The notes below the pieces were generated by a model, which did no database searches, was not told the DNA's origin, and saw only the letters and a list, made by a program, of their open reading frames with translations. Below are positions 49,530-58,077 of a stretch of DNA of 64,000 nucleotides, piece by piece; the first letter of the stretch is position 1; the number at the start of each line of letters is the position of its first letter. Location of the stretch: NCBI GenBank assembly GCA_913775725.1, contig CAJYNG010000020.1, forward strand, positions 186,001-250,000, written 5' to 3'. Made by a program: the position numbers and the translations under genes. This stretch comes from an uncultured Stenotrophomonas sp. (GTDB lineage Bacteria > Pseudomonadota > Gammaproteobacteria > Xanthomonadales > Xanthomonadaceae).

Positions 49530-49955
49530 TCAGCGCGAGACGACTTCGGTGGCGGCGAAGAAGTAGGCGATTTCAATCGCGGCATTCTCGACCGAGTCCG
49601 AGCCGTGGGCGGCGTTGGCATCGATGGATTCGGCAAAGTCGGCGCGGATGGTGCCCGCAGCGGCTTCCTTCGGGTTGGTGGCGCCCAGCAGGTCGCGGTG
49701 GGCCAGGACGGCGTTCTCGCCTTCCAGGGCCTGGATCATCACCGGGCCGGAGATCATGAACTCGACCAGCGCGTTGAAGAACGGACGCTCGCGGTGCACG
49801 GCGTAGAAGCCTTCGGCTTCACGGCGCGACAGCTGCTTGTACTTGGCGGCCACGACCTTCAGGCCGGCCTTCTCGAAGCGGGCGTAGATTTCGCCGATGA
49901 CGTTCTTGGCAACGGCGTCCGGCTTGATGATCGAAAGGGTGCGCTCCAGCGCCAT
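49530..49955 (-). CDS. ndk: nucleoside diphosphate kinase
   Basis: 141 residues, the standard length. The active-site His117 lies in [12 protein letters not shown]; the N-terminal [12 protein letters not shown] binds nucleotide phosphates. It moves phosphate between NTPs and NDPs. The start is the ATG at 49955. It is the first gene of the run to der. Confidence 0.98.
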   Translation of the reverse strand: MALERTLSIIKPDAVAKNVIGEIYARFEKAGLKVVAAKYKQLSRREAEGFYAVHRERPFFNALVEFMISGPVMIQALEGENAVLAHRDLLGATNPKEAAAGTIRADFAESIDANAAHGSDSVENAAIEIAYFFAATEVVSR

Positions 49956-50004
49956 GGGATGTCTCCAATGGAATCGGGCCGCTGATGGCCCGAAGGGTAA
50001 CATG

Positions 50005-50029
50005 AAAAAAACCCGCGTCGGGACGCGGG
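50005..50029 (-). terminator. minus-strand terminator 50 bp upstream of ndk
   Basis: CCCGCGT-CGGG-ACGCGGG (50012-50029) with seven A on the plus strand, hence seven T following it on the minus strand. Read toward ndk it would stop a transcript coming from 50030-50340, although no minus-strand gene is visible there. It may be a leader attenuator or end an unknown RNA. Confidence 0.7.
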
Positions 50030-50101
50030 CTTAGCCTGATAAACGTAGGCGAATTGTAAAAGATAACGTGGCCGGGTGGTAGAGGGCCGTGCGGCCCTGC
50101 T

Positions 50102-50212
50102 GTAGAGCCGAGCCCATGCTCGGCTGGCCTTTGGGCCGAAGAGCAGCCGAGCGCGGGCTCGGCTCTACACGACCAGCATCGGGGGTCGGAGCCCCGTTCG
50201 GGGATCCGACCC
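50102..50212. repeat. SMAG-type REP dimer plus GGGTCGG palindrome
   Basis: SMAG hairpins at 50102-50125 and 50143-50168, followed by GGGGTCGG-type arms (50181-50212) of a different palindrome. These occupy most of the 385-bp gap between ndk and the TetR regulator; the remainder contains the terminator and the operator. Confidence 0.85.
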
Positions 50213-50306
50213 CACCCGTGCCCATTCACCCACCTGAGTGAAATCTGACCGGAACGGCCGATTTTGCTGCACTGCAAAATGCCATACGCCACCGTCTGGT
50301 CCTAGT

Positions 50307-50324
50307 ATCAAACAATCGTTTGAT
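50307..50324. promoter_or_regulatory. PsrA-like operator over the fad-regulator promoter
   Basis: Perfect inverted repeat ATCAAAC-AATC-GTTTGAT. Its core CAAAC-N4-GTTTG fits the C/GAAAC-N2-4-GTTTG/C sites described for PsrA of Pseudomonas. It overlaps the -10 TAGTAT (50303-50308), which has a weak -35 TGCCAT at 50280-50285, so binding would block transcription of the TetR gene itself. Confidence 0.75.
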
Positions 50325-50340
50325 TAAGGTCCGCCCGCCG

Positions 50341-50994
50341 ATGGCCAAACCCGCCCACTTCTCGACCAAGGACCGGATCCTCGGCGCGGCCGAGGAGCTG
50401 TTCGCACAGCACGGCTTCGCCGGCACCTCGCTGCGCCAGGTGACCAGCCAGGCCGACGTCAACATCGCCGCGGTCAACTACCACTTCGGCTCCAAGGAAA
50501 ACCTGGTGAACGAGGTGTTCCGCCGCCGCATGGACGAGATGACCGGCGCGCGCCTGGCACAGCTCGAGCGCGCCCGCAGCGAACACCCCGGCGAACTGCG
50601 CCCGGTGCTGGCCGCCTTCGTCGAACCGGCGCTGGCGCTGGCCCAGGACCGCCAGAACGGCGGCGCCTTCGTGCGCGTGATCGCCCGCGCCTACGCCGAG
50701 AAGAACGACAACCTGCGCAAGTTCCTGTCCGACCACTACGGCCACGTGCTGCGTGCGTTCGGCAAGGCGATTGCCGAATGCGCGCCCGACCTGAGCAAGG
50801 AAGAGCTGTACTGGCGCCTGGATTTCCTGGCCGGCTCGCTCACCTATGCCATGGCCGACTTCGGGCTGATCAAGCGTCCCGCCGGTGTCACCGAAGCGGC
50901 GCATCGTGCCCATGCCGCCCACGAACTGATCCATTTCGCCGAAGCCGGGTTCCGCGCCGCCGCACGCGCCAGCGCCCTGCCCGCTTCCCTTTGA
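50341..50994 (+). CDS. psrA: TetR-family regulator, PsrA-like
   Basis: 217 residues. N-terminal HTH TKDRILGAAEELFAQHGFAGTSLRQVTSQADVN, with AAVNYHFGSKENLV, is the TetR recognition region; the C-terminal ligand domain is about 60-217. PsrA senses long-chain fatty acyl compounds and represses fatty-acid oxidation genes. Two beta-oxidation genes follow directly, and a PsrA-like operator overlaps its own promoter. I start at ATG 50341, 16 bases after the operator; an in-frame TTG upstream lies within it. Confidence 0.85.
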   Translation: MAKPAHFSTKDRILGAAEELFAQHGFAGTSLRQVTSQADVNIAAVNYHFGSKENLVNEVFRRRMDEMTGARLAQLERARSEHPGELRPVLAAFVEPALALAQDRQNGGAFVRVIARAYAEKNDNLRKFLSDHYGHVLRAFGKAIAECAPDLSKEELYWRLDFLAGSLTYAMADFGLIKRPAGVTEAAHRAHAAHELIHFAEAGFRAAARASALPASL

Positions 50995-51033
50995 TTCCAC
51001 CCAGTAACTGCTGACCAACAAAGGCCCTACACC

Positions 51034-53406
51034 ATGTCCAATTCCCTGCTAGTCCGCCGCGCCGCCGTGCTGGGTGCCGGCGTCATGGGTGCCCAGATCG
51101 CCGCCCACCTCACCAACGCTGGCGTCGACACCGTGCTGTTCGACCTGCCCGCCAAGGAAGGACCGGCCGACGGCATCGTGCTGAAGGCGATCGCCAACCT
51201 GGGCAAGCTGAGCCCGGCGCCGCTGGCCAGCAAGTCGCTGGCCGAAGCCATCACCCCGGCCAACTATGAGTCGGGCCTGGAGCAGCTGAAGGACTGCGAC
51301 CTGATCATCGAGGCCATTGCCGAGCGCATGGACTGGAAGCAGGACCTGTACAAGAAGATCGCGCCGTTCGTGGCCGACCACGCGGTGCTGGCCTCCAACA
51401 CCTCGGGCCTGGGCATCAACAAGCTGGCCGACGTGCTGCCCGAGCAGCTGCGTCACCGCTTCTGCGGCGTGCACTTCTTCAACCCGCCGCGCTACATGCA
51501 CCTGGCCGAGCTGATCCCGGCCACCACCACCGACGCCGCCGTGCTGGAAGGCCTGGAAGAATTCCTGGTCACCACCCTGGGCAAGGGCGTGGTGTACGCC
51601 AAGGACACCCCGAACTTCATCGGCAACCGCATCGGCGTGTTCTCGATCCTGTCCACCATCCACCACACCCAGCAGTTCGGCCTGGGCTTCGATGAAGTGG
51701 ACGGCCTGACCGGCCCGCTGGTCGGTCGCCCGAAGTCGGCCACCTACCGCACCTCCGACGTGGTCGGCCTGGACACCATGGCCCACGTCATCAAGACCAT
51801 GGGCGACACCCTGCCGAATGACCCGTGGCATGAGTTCTTCAAGTCGCCGAAGTGGCTGGACGCGCTGATTTCCAAGGGCGCACTGGGCCAGAAGACCGGC
51901 GCCGGCATCTTCCGCAAGGTCGGCAAGGACATCGTCGTGCTGGACCTGGAGAAGCAGGACTACCGCCCGGCCGACCGCACCGCCGCACCGGAAGTGGTCG
52001 AGATCCTGAAGATCAAAAACCCGGCCGAGAAGTTTGCCAAGCTGCGCGAAAGCCAGCACCCGCAGGCGCAGTTCCTGTGGGCGACCTTCCGCGATCTGTT
52101 CCACTACAGCGCCTACCACCTGGCCGACATCGCCGAGACCGCGCGCGACGTCGACCTGGCCATCCGCTGGGGCTACGGCTGGTCGCTGGGCCCGTTCGAA
52201 ACCTGGCAGGCCGCCGGCTGGAAGCAGGTCGCGCAGTGGATCGCCGATGACATCGTGGCCGGCAAGAGCATGAGCAACGCCCCGCTGCCGGACTGGGTGT
52301 TCGATGGCCGCGACGGCGTGCATGCCGCCGAAGGCAGCTACAGCCCGTCGCGCAACGCCAAGCTGCCGCGCTCGTCGCTGCCGGTGTACCAGCGCCAGCG
52401 TTTCCCCGATCCGCTGCTGGGCGAGACGTTCGCGCCGGGCGAGACCGTGTTCGAGAACGACGGCCTGCGCATGTGGCACGACGGTGATGGCATCGCCGTG
52501 GTCAGCTTCAAGACCAAGATGAACACCGTGTCCGACCAGGTGCTCGATGGCCTGCAGGAATGCGTCAGCCGCGCCGAGAAGGACTTCCAGGGCCTGGTGA
52601 TCTGGCAGCAGAAGGAACCCTTCTCCGCCGGTGCCGACCTGGCCGGCGCGCTCGGCCTGCTGCAGGCCGGCAAGGTCGACCAGTTCGAAGAAATGGTTGC
52701 CAATTTCCAGCGCACCAGCCAGCGCATCAAGTACTCGCTGGTGCCGGTGGTTGCCGCCGTGCGCGGCCTTGCGCTGGGTGGTGGCTGCGAGTTCCAGATG
52801 CACAGCGCCAAGACCGTGGCCTTCCTGGAAAGCTACATCGGCCTGGTCGAGGCCGGCGTCGGCCTGCTGCCGGCCGGTGGCGGCCTGAAGGAACTGGCCG
52901 TGCGCGCCTCGCAGGCCGCGGGCCCGGGCGGTGACGTGTTCGCCGAACTGAAGAAGACCTTCGAGACCGTGGCGATGGCCAAGGTCTCCAACTCGGCGGT
53001 CAACGCCAAGGAACTGGGCCTGCTGCGCAGCACCGACAAGGTGGTGTTCAACAGCTACGAAGCCCTGCACATCGCCAAGGCCGAAGCACGCGCCCTGGCC
53101 GAAGCGGGCTACCGTCCGCCGCTGCCGGCACGCCGCATCCAGGTGGCCGGTGACGTGGGTATCGCCACCTTCAAGATGATGCTGGTCAACATGCTGGAAG
53201 GCCGCTTCATCAGCCCGTACGACTACGAGATTGCCGAGCGCATCGCCACCGTGCTGTGCGGCGGCAAGGTCGACCGCGGCACCCTGGTGGACGAAGAGTG
53301 GCTGCTGACCCTGGAGCGCAAGCACTTCGTCGAACTGGCCCAGCAGGAAAAGACCCAGGCCCGCATCGCGCACATGCTGAAGACCGGCAAGCCGCTGCGT
53401 AACTGA
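51034..53406 (+). CDS. 3-hydroxyacyl-CoA dehydrogenase / enoyl-CoA hydratase, FadN-like order
   Basis: 790 residues. The NAD-binding motif AVLGAGVMGAQIAAHL lies at 9-24 and the dehydrogenase domain fills about 1-410; the enoyl-CoA hydratase domain is C-terminal (FSAGADLAGAL, then AVRGLALGGGCEFQMH near 570). This is the reverse of classical FadB/FadJ, where the hydratase is N-terminal, and matches FadN-type proteins in order and length. It performs the hydration and NAD-linked oxidation steps of beta-oxidation. It pairs with fadA downstream. Confidence 0.93.
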   Translation: MSNSLLVRRAAVLGAGVMGAQIAAHLTNAGVDTVLFDLPAKEGPADGIVLKAIANLGKLSPAPLASKSLAEAITPANYESGLEQLKDCDLIIEAIAERMDWKQDLYKKIAPFVADHAVLASNTSGLGINKLADVLPEQLRHRFCGVHFFNPPRYMHLAELIPATTTDAAVLEGLEEFLVTTLGKGVVYAKDTPNFIGNRIGVFSILSTIHHTQQFGLGFDEVDGLTGPLVGRPKSATYRTSDVVGLDTMAHVIKTMGDTLPNDPWHEFFKSPKWLDALISKGALGQKTGAGIFRKVGKDIVVLDLEKQDYRPADRTAAPEVVEILKIKNPAEKFAKLRESQHPQAQFLWATFRDLFHYSAYHLADIAETARDVDLAIRWGYGWSLGPFETWQAAGWKQVAQWIADDIVAGKSMSNAPLPDWVFDGRDGVHAAEGSYSPSRNAKLPRSSLPVYQRQRFPDPLLGETFAPGETVFENDGLRMWHDGDGIAVVSFKTKMNTVSDQVLDGLQECVSRAEKDFQGLVIWQQKEPFSAGADLAGALGLLQAGKVDQFEEMVANFQRTSQRIKYSLVPVVAAVRGLALGGGCEFQMHSAKTVAFLESYIGLVEAGVGLLPAGGGLKELAVRASQAAGPGGDVFAELKKTFETVAMAKVSNSAVNAKELGLLRSTDKVVFNSYEALHIAKAEARALAEAGYRPPLPARRIQVAGDVGIATFKMMLVNMLEGRFISPYDYEIAERIATVLCGGKVDRGTLVDEEWLLTLERKHFVELAQQEKTQARIAHMLKTGKPLRN

Positions 53407-53423
53407 TCGCCATCCCTGCTTTT

Positions 53424-53487
53424 GGTGGGTGCCCACCTTGGTGGGCACTCCTCCGCCTCTGGTAGGTGCCCACCTTGGTGGGCACAC
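53424..53487. repeat. two REP palindromes between the fad genes
   Basis: GGTGGGTGCCCACC-type palindromes at 53424-53450 and 53461-53487 fill the space between the dehydrogenase-hydratase stop and fadA. They could form stable hairpins in the operon mRNA. Confidence 0.85.
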
Positions 53488-53515
53488 CGGCAAAAAACTT
53501 CGAGAGATCACTGCA

Positions 53516-54724
53516 ATGACCAAGCAAATCCAGGACGCCTACATCGTCGCCGCCACCCGCACCCCGGTTGGCAAGGCGCCCAAGGGCATGTTCCGCAACA
53601 CCCGCCCCGACGACATGCTTGCGCACGTGCTGCGCAGCGTCGTCGCCCAGGCCCCGGGCGTGGACGTCAACCGCATCGATGACGCGATCATCGGCTGCGC
53701 CATGCCGGAAGCCGAGCAGGGCATGAACGTGGCACGCATCGGCGTGCTGCTGGCCGGCCTGCCGAACACCATCGCCGCACAGACCGTGAACCGCTTCTGC
53801 TCCTCCGGCCTGCAGGCCGTGGCGCAGGCCGCCGACGCGATCCGCCTGGGCAACGCCGACCTGATGCTGGCCGGCGGCACCGAATCGATGTCGATGGTGC
53901 CGATGATGGGCAACAAGATCGCGATGGCCCCGAGCGTGTTCGACAATGACCACGTGGCCATCGCCTACGGCATGGGCATCACCGCCGAGAAGGTGGCCGA
54001 AGAGTGGAAGGTCTCGCGCGAAGACCAGGACGCCTTCGCCCTGGCCTCGCACCAGAAGGCCATGGCGGCCATCCAGAACGGCGACTTCAAGGACGAGATC
54101 AGCCCGTACGACATCGTCTCGCACCTGCCGGACCTGGCCGATGGCCAGCGCATCATCACCCGCAACAAGATCGCCGATACCGACGAAGGCCCGCGCCCGG
54201 ATTCCTCGGCCGAAGGCCTGGCCAAGCTGCGCCCGGTGTTCCGCAACGGCCAGTTCGGCGGCACCGTCACCGCCGGCAACTCCTCGCAGATGAGCGATGG
54301 CGCCGGCGCCGTGCTGCTGGCATCGGAGCAGGCAATCAAGGACTACGGCCTGACCCCGCTGGCCCGTTTCGTCAGCTTCTCGGTGGCCGGCGTTCGTCCG
54401 GAAGTGATGGGCATCGGCCCGATCGCCGCGATTCCGAAGGCGCTGAAGCAGGCCGGTCTGACCCAGGACCAGCTGGACTGGATTGAATTGAACGAAGCGT
54501 TCGCCGCGCAGTCGTTGGCAGTGATCCGCGATTGCGGCCTGGACCCGAGCAAGGTCAACCCACTGGGCGGTGCCATTGCCCTGGGCCACCCGCTGGGTGC
54601 GACCGGCGCGATCCGTACCGCGACCCTGCTGCACGGTCTGCGTCGTCGCCAGCAGAAGTACGGCATGGTGACGATGTGCATCGGCACCGGCATGGGCGCA
54701 GCGGGTATTTTCGAGGCGCTGTAA
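53516..54724 (+). CDS. fadA: acetyl-CoA acyltransferase (3-ketoacyl-CoA thiolase)
   Basis: 402 residues. Nucleophile Cys95 in NRFCSSGLQ, GGAIALGHPLGATGA with the catalytic His, and the second Cys (388) in CIGTGMGAAG define a thiolase. It cleaves 3-ketoacyl-CoA to acetyl-CoA plus a shortened acyl-CoA. It starts at ATG 53516, 107 bp after the FadN-like gene. Confidence 0.95.
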   Translation: MTKQIQDAYIVAATRTPVGKAPKGMFRNTRPDDMLAHVLRSVVAQAPGVDVNRIDDAIIGCAMPEAEQGMNVARIGVLLAGLPNTIAAQTVNRFCSSGLQAVAQAADAIRLGNADLMLAGGTESMSMVPMMGNKIAMAPSVFDNDHVAIAYGMGITAEKVAEEWKVSREDQDAFALASHQKAMAAIQNGDFKDEISPYDIVSHLPDLADGQRIITRNKIADTDEGPRPDSSAEGLAKLRPVFRNGQFGGTVTAGNSSQMSDGAGAVLLASEQAIKDYGLTPLARFVSFSVAGVRPEVMGIGPIAAIPKALKQAGLTQDQLDWIELNEAFAAQSLAVIRDCGLDPSKVNPLGGAIALGHPLGATGAIRTATLLHGLRRRQQKYGMVTMCIGTGMGAAGIFEAL

Positions 54725-54767
54725 GGTTCAAAGCGTTGCCGACTGATTGTTGGTTGGCTGTGGGGCC

Positions 54768-54867
54768 CGGGTGGGTGAGGCTGCCCGGGACACGCCGTAA
54801 ACCCGTCCCTGGGGGCTTGGCAGCGGCATCCATGCCGCTGACAGTCCCGGTCAGCCTCACCCACCCG
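54768..54867. repeat. large inverted repeat after fadA
   Basis: CGGGTGGGTGAGGCTG (54768-54783) pairs perfectly with 54852-54867. Inside lies CACGCCGTAAACCCGTCCCT and neighbouring sequence that reappear in inverted orientation at 55187. The element seems to be a mobile REP-like or bacterial interspersed repeat. Confidence 0.75.
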
Positions 54868-54961
54868 CGCCACCCAACATTCCGCGCGGCGGAGGGATGA
54901 GCAAAGGCAGGGTCAAAGGCCGGGATCAGAGCCCTTTGCTGCGCAAAGGGACCTGCCCCCA

Positions 54962-55002
54962 ACAAGCAGAAAAGGCAGCCATAGGCTGCCTTTTCTGCTT
55001 GT
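54962..55002. terminator. bidirectional terminator fadA/galU
   Basis: A perfect 19-bp stem (54962-54980 with 54984-55002; loop ATA) has A/T-rich runs within each arm. It lies between the fad operon and the convergent galU gene and can terminate both. Confidence 0.9.
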
Positions 55003-55096
55003 GCTTCTGCCTTTGATTCCGCCCTTCCCGTCCGCGCCGCACGGAAACTGTCGAGAGGGGGCGGATGGCCCTCTTCAAAACCGTTGGCGCCATGGG

Positions 55097-55218
55097 CCCG
55101 AGGCATGCCTCGGGCGGGTTGAGCAGGACGCCCAACCCCGGTCTTGCCGTGTGCGCAGGACAGCGCACACGAGCAAGGCGCCATCGAGCCCCCAGGGATG
55201 GGTTTACGGCGTGTCCTG
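55097..55218. repeat. palindrome and inverted copy of the post-fadA repeat
   Basis: CCCGAGGCATGCCTCGGG (55097-55114) is a perfect palindrome. At 55187-55218 AGCCCCCAGGGATGGGTTTA and the bases that follow are the inverse of the sequence at 54786-54817, with few changes. No gene is supported in 54725-55285 other than the repeats and the terminator. Confidence 0.75.
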
Positions 55219-55285
55219 CAACGGCCCACCCGTCCCGCCCATCACGTATCAATCAAGGCGCTGCACGGAGCGCTTGATAAAACCT

Positions 55286-56164
55286 TTATTCCGCCAACAT
55301 CGCCGTCAGCTTCTCCCGCGCCGGGCCGGCCAGCTTCGGGTTGTCCAGCGCGAAACGGATCGTCGCTTCCACCAGCCCCAGGTGCGTGCCGCAGTCGAAA
55401 CGGGTGCCCTCGAAACGGTAGGCATCCACCTCTTCGGTCTTCAGCAGCTGCGCGATCGCGTCGGTCAGCTGGATCTCGCCACCGGCACCGCTGCCGGTCT
55501 GCTCCAGCAACTCGAAGATCTTCGGGCTCAGCACGTAGCGTCCGACCACCGCCAGGTCGCTCGGGGCGTCCTCCGGCTTCGGCTTCTCCACGATCTGCGA
55601 AATACGTCCCTTGCGACCATCGAAGGCCTCGGTCGCGACGATGCCGTAGCTGGCGGTCTTGTCGTGCGGCACATCTTCAACGGCAATGACGCTGGCGCCA
55701 CTGGCTTCGTTGAGATCGGCCATCTGCTTCAGCGCACCAGCACCGCGGTTCCAGATGAGGTCATCCGGCAGCAGTACCGCGAACGGCTCATCACCGATCA
55801 CGGCCTTGGCACACAGCACCGCATGGCCCAGGCCCAGCGCCTCGGCCTGGGTTACGAAAACCGCACGCACGCCATTGGGCAGCACGTGGCGGATCAGCTC
55901 CAGCTGTTCCTGCTTGCCGGCGCGCTCGAGCTTCTGCTCCAGTTCGTAGGCCTTGTCGAAGTAGTCGGCAACCGCATGCTTGTAGCGGTTGGTGATGAAC
56001 ACCAGCGTGTCGCAGCCCGCTTCGATTGCTTCATCCACAGCGTACTGGATCAGCGGACGATCAATGATCGGCAGCATTTCCTTCGGCACCGTCTTGGTTG
56101 CCGGCAAAAAGCGTGTCCCTAGCCCTGCCACTGGAAAAACTGCCTTGCGAATTCGCTTGCTCAT
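55286..56164 (-). CDS. galU: UTP--glucose-1-phosphate uridylyltransferase
   Basis: 292 residues. AVFPVAGLGTRFLPATKTVPKEMLPI is the nucleotide-binding signature, followed by VPHDKTASYGIV and the EKPKPEDAPSDLAVVGRYVL segment. It makes UDP-glucose for LPS and exopolysaccharide. The start overlaps the upstream stop by four bases (ATGA). Translational coupling with the nucleotide-sugar dehydratase is likely. Confidence 0.97.
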   Translation of the reverse strand: MSKRIRKAVFPVAGLGTRFLPATKTVPKEMLPIIDRPLIQYAVDEAIEAGCDTLVFITNRYKHAVADYFDKAYELEQKLERAGKQEQLELIRHVLPNGVRAVFVTQAEALGLGHAVLCAKAVIGDEPFAVLLPDDLIWNRGAGALKQMADLNEASGASVIAVEDVPHDKTASYGIVATEAFDGRKGRISQIVEKPKPEDAPSDLAVVGRYVLSPKIFELLEQTGSGAGGEIQLTDAIAQLLKTEEVDAYRFEGTRFDCGTHLGLVEATIRFALDNPKLAGPAREKLTAMLAE

Positions 56165-58074
56165 TGGTGCCTGTTGGCCTCACGTGCCGGAAAGGGCACG
56201 ACTTTAGCGGATGAAATGTAAGCATCCTGTTCGATCGGAGAGAACTCCGGCATCGTCGCGAACAGGACTTCCTTGATGGTGTCGGTGTCGTAGCTGCACA
56301 CCGCTTCGCGCAGGCGCGGGACGTTGCCCAGCACCAGATCGCGCGAGAACATGCGCACACCGGCCTCGAGGATCTTCGGGTGCGCAGTGGCGCGGTAGTC
56401 TTCGTCCGAATAGAACAGCGTCTCGTGCAACTTCTCGCCCGGACGCAGGCCGGTATAGATGATCGGGATGTCCTTGTACGGCTGCTTGCCCGCCAGGCGG
56501 ATCATCTGCTCGGCCAGCAGCCGGATCGGCACCGGCTCGCCCATGTCCAGCGTGTAGATCGCACCGTGCGACGCCGAGGCGGCCGCCTGCAGGATCAGCT
56601 GGCAGGCCTCGGGAATCGTCATGAAGTAGCGGCTGACTTCCGGATCGGTGACCGTCACCGGCCCGCCACGCAGGATCTGTTCGCGGAACAGCGGGACCAC
56701 GCTGCCGGCCGAGGCCAGCACATTGCCGAAGCGCACCGTGACGAAACGGGTATGCGTGGACTTCTGGTCCAGGCTCTGGCAGATCATCTCGGCGTAGCGC
56801 TTGCTCGCACCCAGCGCATTGACCGGGTCGACCGCCTTGTCGGTGGAGATGAACACGAAATGTTCGACACGGGCCTCAAGGCAGGCGCGTGCCACGTTCT
56901 CGGTCGCCAGGATGTTGTTGCGCACGGCTTCGCGCAGCTGCCGCTCAAGCACCGGCACATGCTTGTAGGCCGCGGCATGGAAGGCGGTATCGACCGGATG
57001 CAGCGACAGCGCATGGCGGATCACCGCCGGGTCACCGCAGTCACCCAGTACCGCTTCGATCTCGACATCGGGGAAACTGCGGCGCAGCTCACCCTCGATG
57101 GTCAGCAGCAGCAGTTCACTCATCTCCAGCAGGATGATGCGGCCGGCGCCATGGCGCGCACACTGGCGGCACAGCTCCGAACCAATCGAACCGCCGGCGC
57201 CGGTCACCATCACTGTACGCCCGCCCAGCCAGCCTCGGATGAGGCTCCAGTCCGGGGTGATCGGCTTGCGGCCGAGCAGGTCCTCGATCGCCACTTCCTT
57301 CAGCTGGCCCGGCAGCGACTGGCCCTGCAGGATGTCGCTGAGCTTGGGCACGGTCCGGAACGGCACGCCGGTGCTTTCACAGATGGCAACCACCCGTTGC
57401 ATGCCTGCGGCGTCCAGCGAGGGCATGGCGATCACCAGCAGCTTGGCGGCGGTCTCGCGGACCACTGCCGGGGCATCATCCAGGCTGCCGAGGATGGGCA
57501 GGCCCTGCAGCTTGGCGCCACGCAGGTGCGGTGCATCATCCAGCAGACCGACCGGCTCGAAGTTGCCGGAACGGCGCAGGTCTCGGACCAGGGTTTCAGC
57601 CGCCTGCCCGGCGCCCAGGATCAATACCCGGCGTGCGCTGGAATCCGACTGCAGTGCCTGATAGTCCTTCCAGGCCCGGTACAGCAGCCGCGGCGCGCCC
57701 AGCAGCGCCGACAGCGCGAACGGATAGATCACCAGTACCGACATCGGAACGCCATCGAAGCGCTTCCACATCAGTACCAGCACGATGCCGACCAGGCCGA
57801 TGAAGCTGGCCTTGAAGATGTTCAGCAGGTCGCTGACGCTGGCGAAACGCCACAGGCCGCGATACAGGCCCACGCGCCAGAACACCAGGCCCTGCAGCAG
57901 CAGCACCAGCGTGGTATCGACATTCCAGAGGGGCAGCGCCGGCGCGTTGGGGAGGATCGAGTACCGCCCCGCGTGGAGCAGCTGCCAGCATGCCCAGACC
58001 ATGAACAGGTCGTGGCAGACGATGGCCGAACGCGGCATCAGGCCGAGAATTCTGTCCCGCCAGGGTGAAGCCAT
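56161..58074 (-). CDS. membrane-bound nucleoside-diphosphate-sugar epimerase/dehydratase (CapD/WbpM type)
   Basis: 637 residues. The N-terminal ~140 residues hold about four membrane segments; a CoA-binding-like Rossmann unit begins at LILGAGQAAE (151-160), and the SDR domain at VTGAGGSIGSEL (290-301). This is the CapD/WbpM/PglF plan, which makes a 4-keto-6-deoxy sugar from UDP-N-acetyl sugar for O-antigen. The canonical YxxxK Tyr is replaced by Met in this family, as in ASKRYAEMI here. It is between the glycosyltransferase and galU. Confidence 0.93.
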   Translation of the reverse strand: MASPWRDRILGLMPRSAIVCHDLFMVWACWQLLHAGRYSILPNAPALPLWNVDTTLVLLLQGLVFWRVGLYRGLWRFASVSDLLNIFKASFIGLVGIVLVLMWKRFDGVPMSVLVIYPFALSALLGAPRLLYRAWKDYQALQSDSSARRVLILGAGQAAETLVRDLRRSGNFEPVGLLDDAPHLRGAKLQGLPILGSLDDAPAVVRETAAKLLVIAMPSLDAAGMQRVVAICESTGVPFRTVPKLSDILQGQSLPGQLKEVAIEDLLGRKPITPDWSLIRGWLGGRTVMVTGAGGSIGSELCRQCARHGAGRIILLEMSELLLLTIEGELRRSFPDVEIEAVLGDCGDPAVIRHALSLHPVDTAFHAAAYKHVPVLERQLREAVRNNILATENVARACLEARVEHFVFISTDKAVDPVNALGASKRYAEMICQSLDQKSTHTRFVTVRFGNVLASAGSVVPLFREQILRGGPVTVTDPEVSRYFMTIPEACQLILQAAASASHGAIYTLDMGEPVPIRLLAEQMIRLAGKQPYKDIPIIYTGLRPGEKLHETLFYSDEDYRATAHPKILEAGVRMFSRDLVLGNVPRLREAVCSYDTDTIKEVLFATMPEFSPIEQDAYISSAKVVPFPAREANRHQ

Positions 58075-58077
58075 AAG

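Noticed and set aside
49520..49636. Longer rlmN beginning at ATG 49636
   Set aside because: It would overlap ndk by more than 100 bases and adds Pro/Arg-rich sequence unlike RlmN.
51049..53523. 824-codon minus-strand open frame
   Set aside because: Antisense of the dehydrogenase-hydratase gene, which has complete NAD-binding and hydratase motifs.
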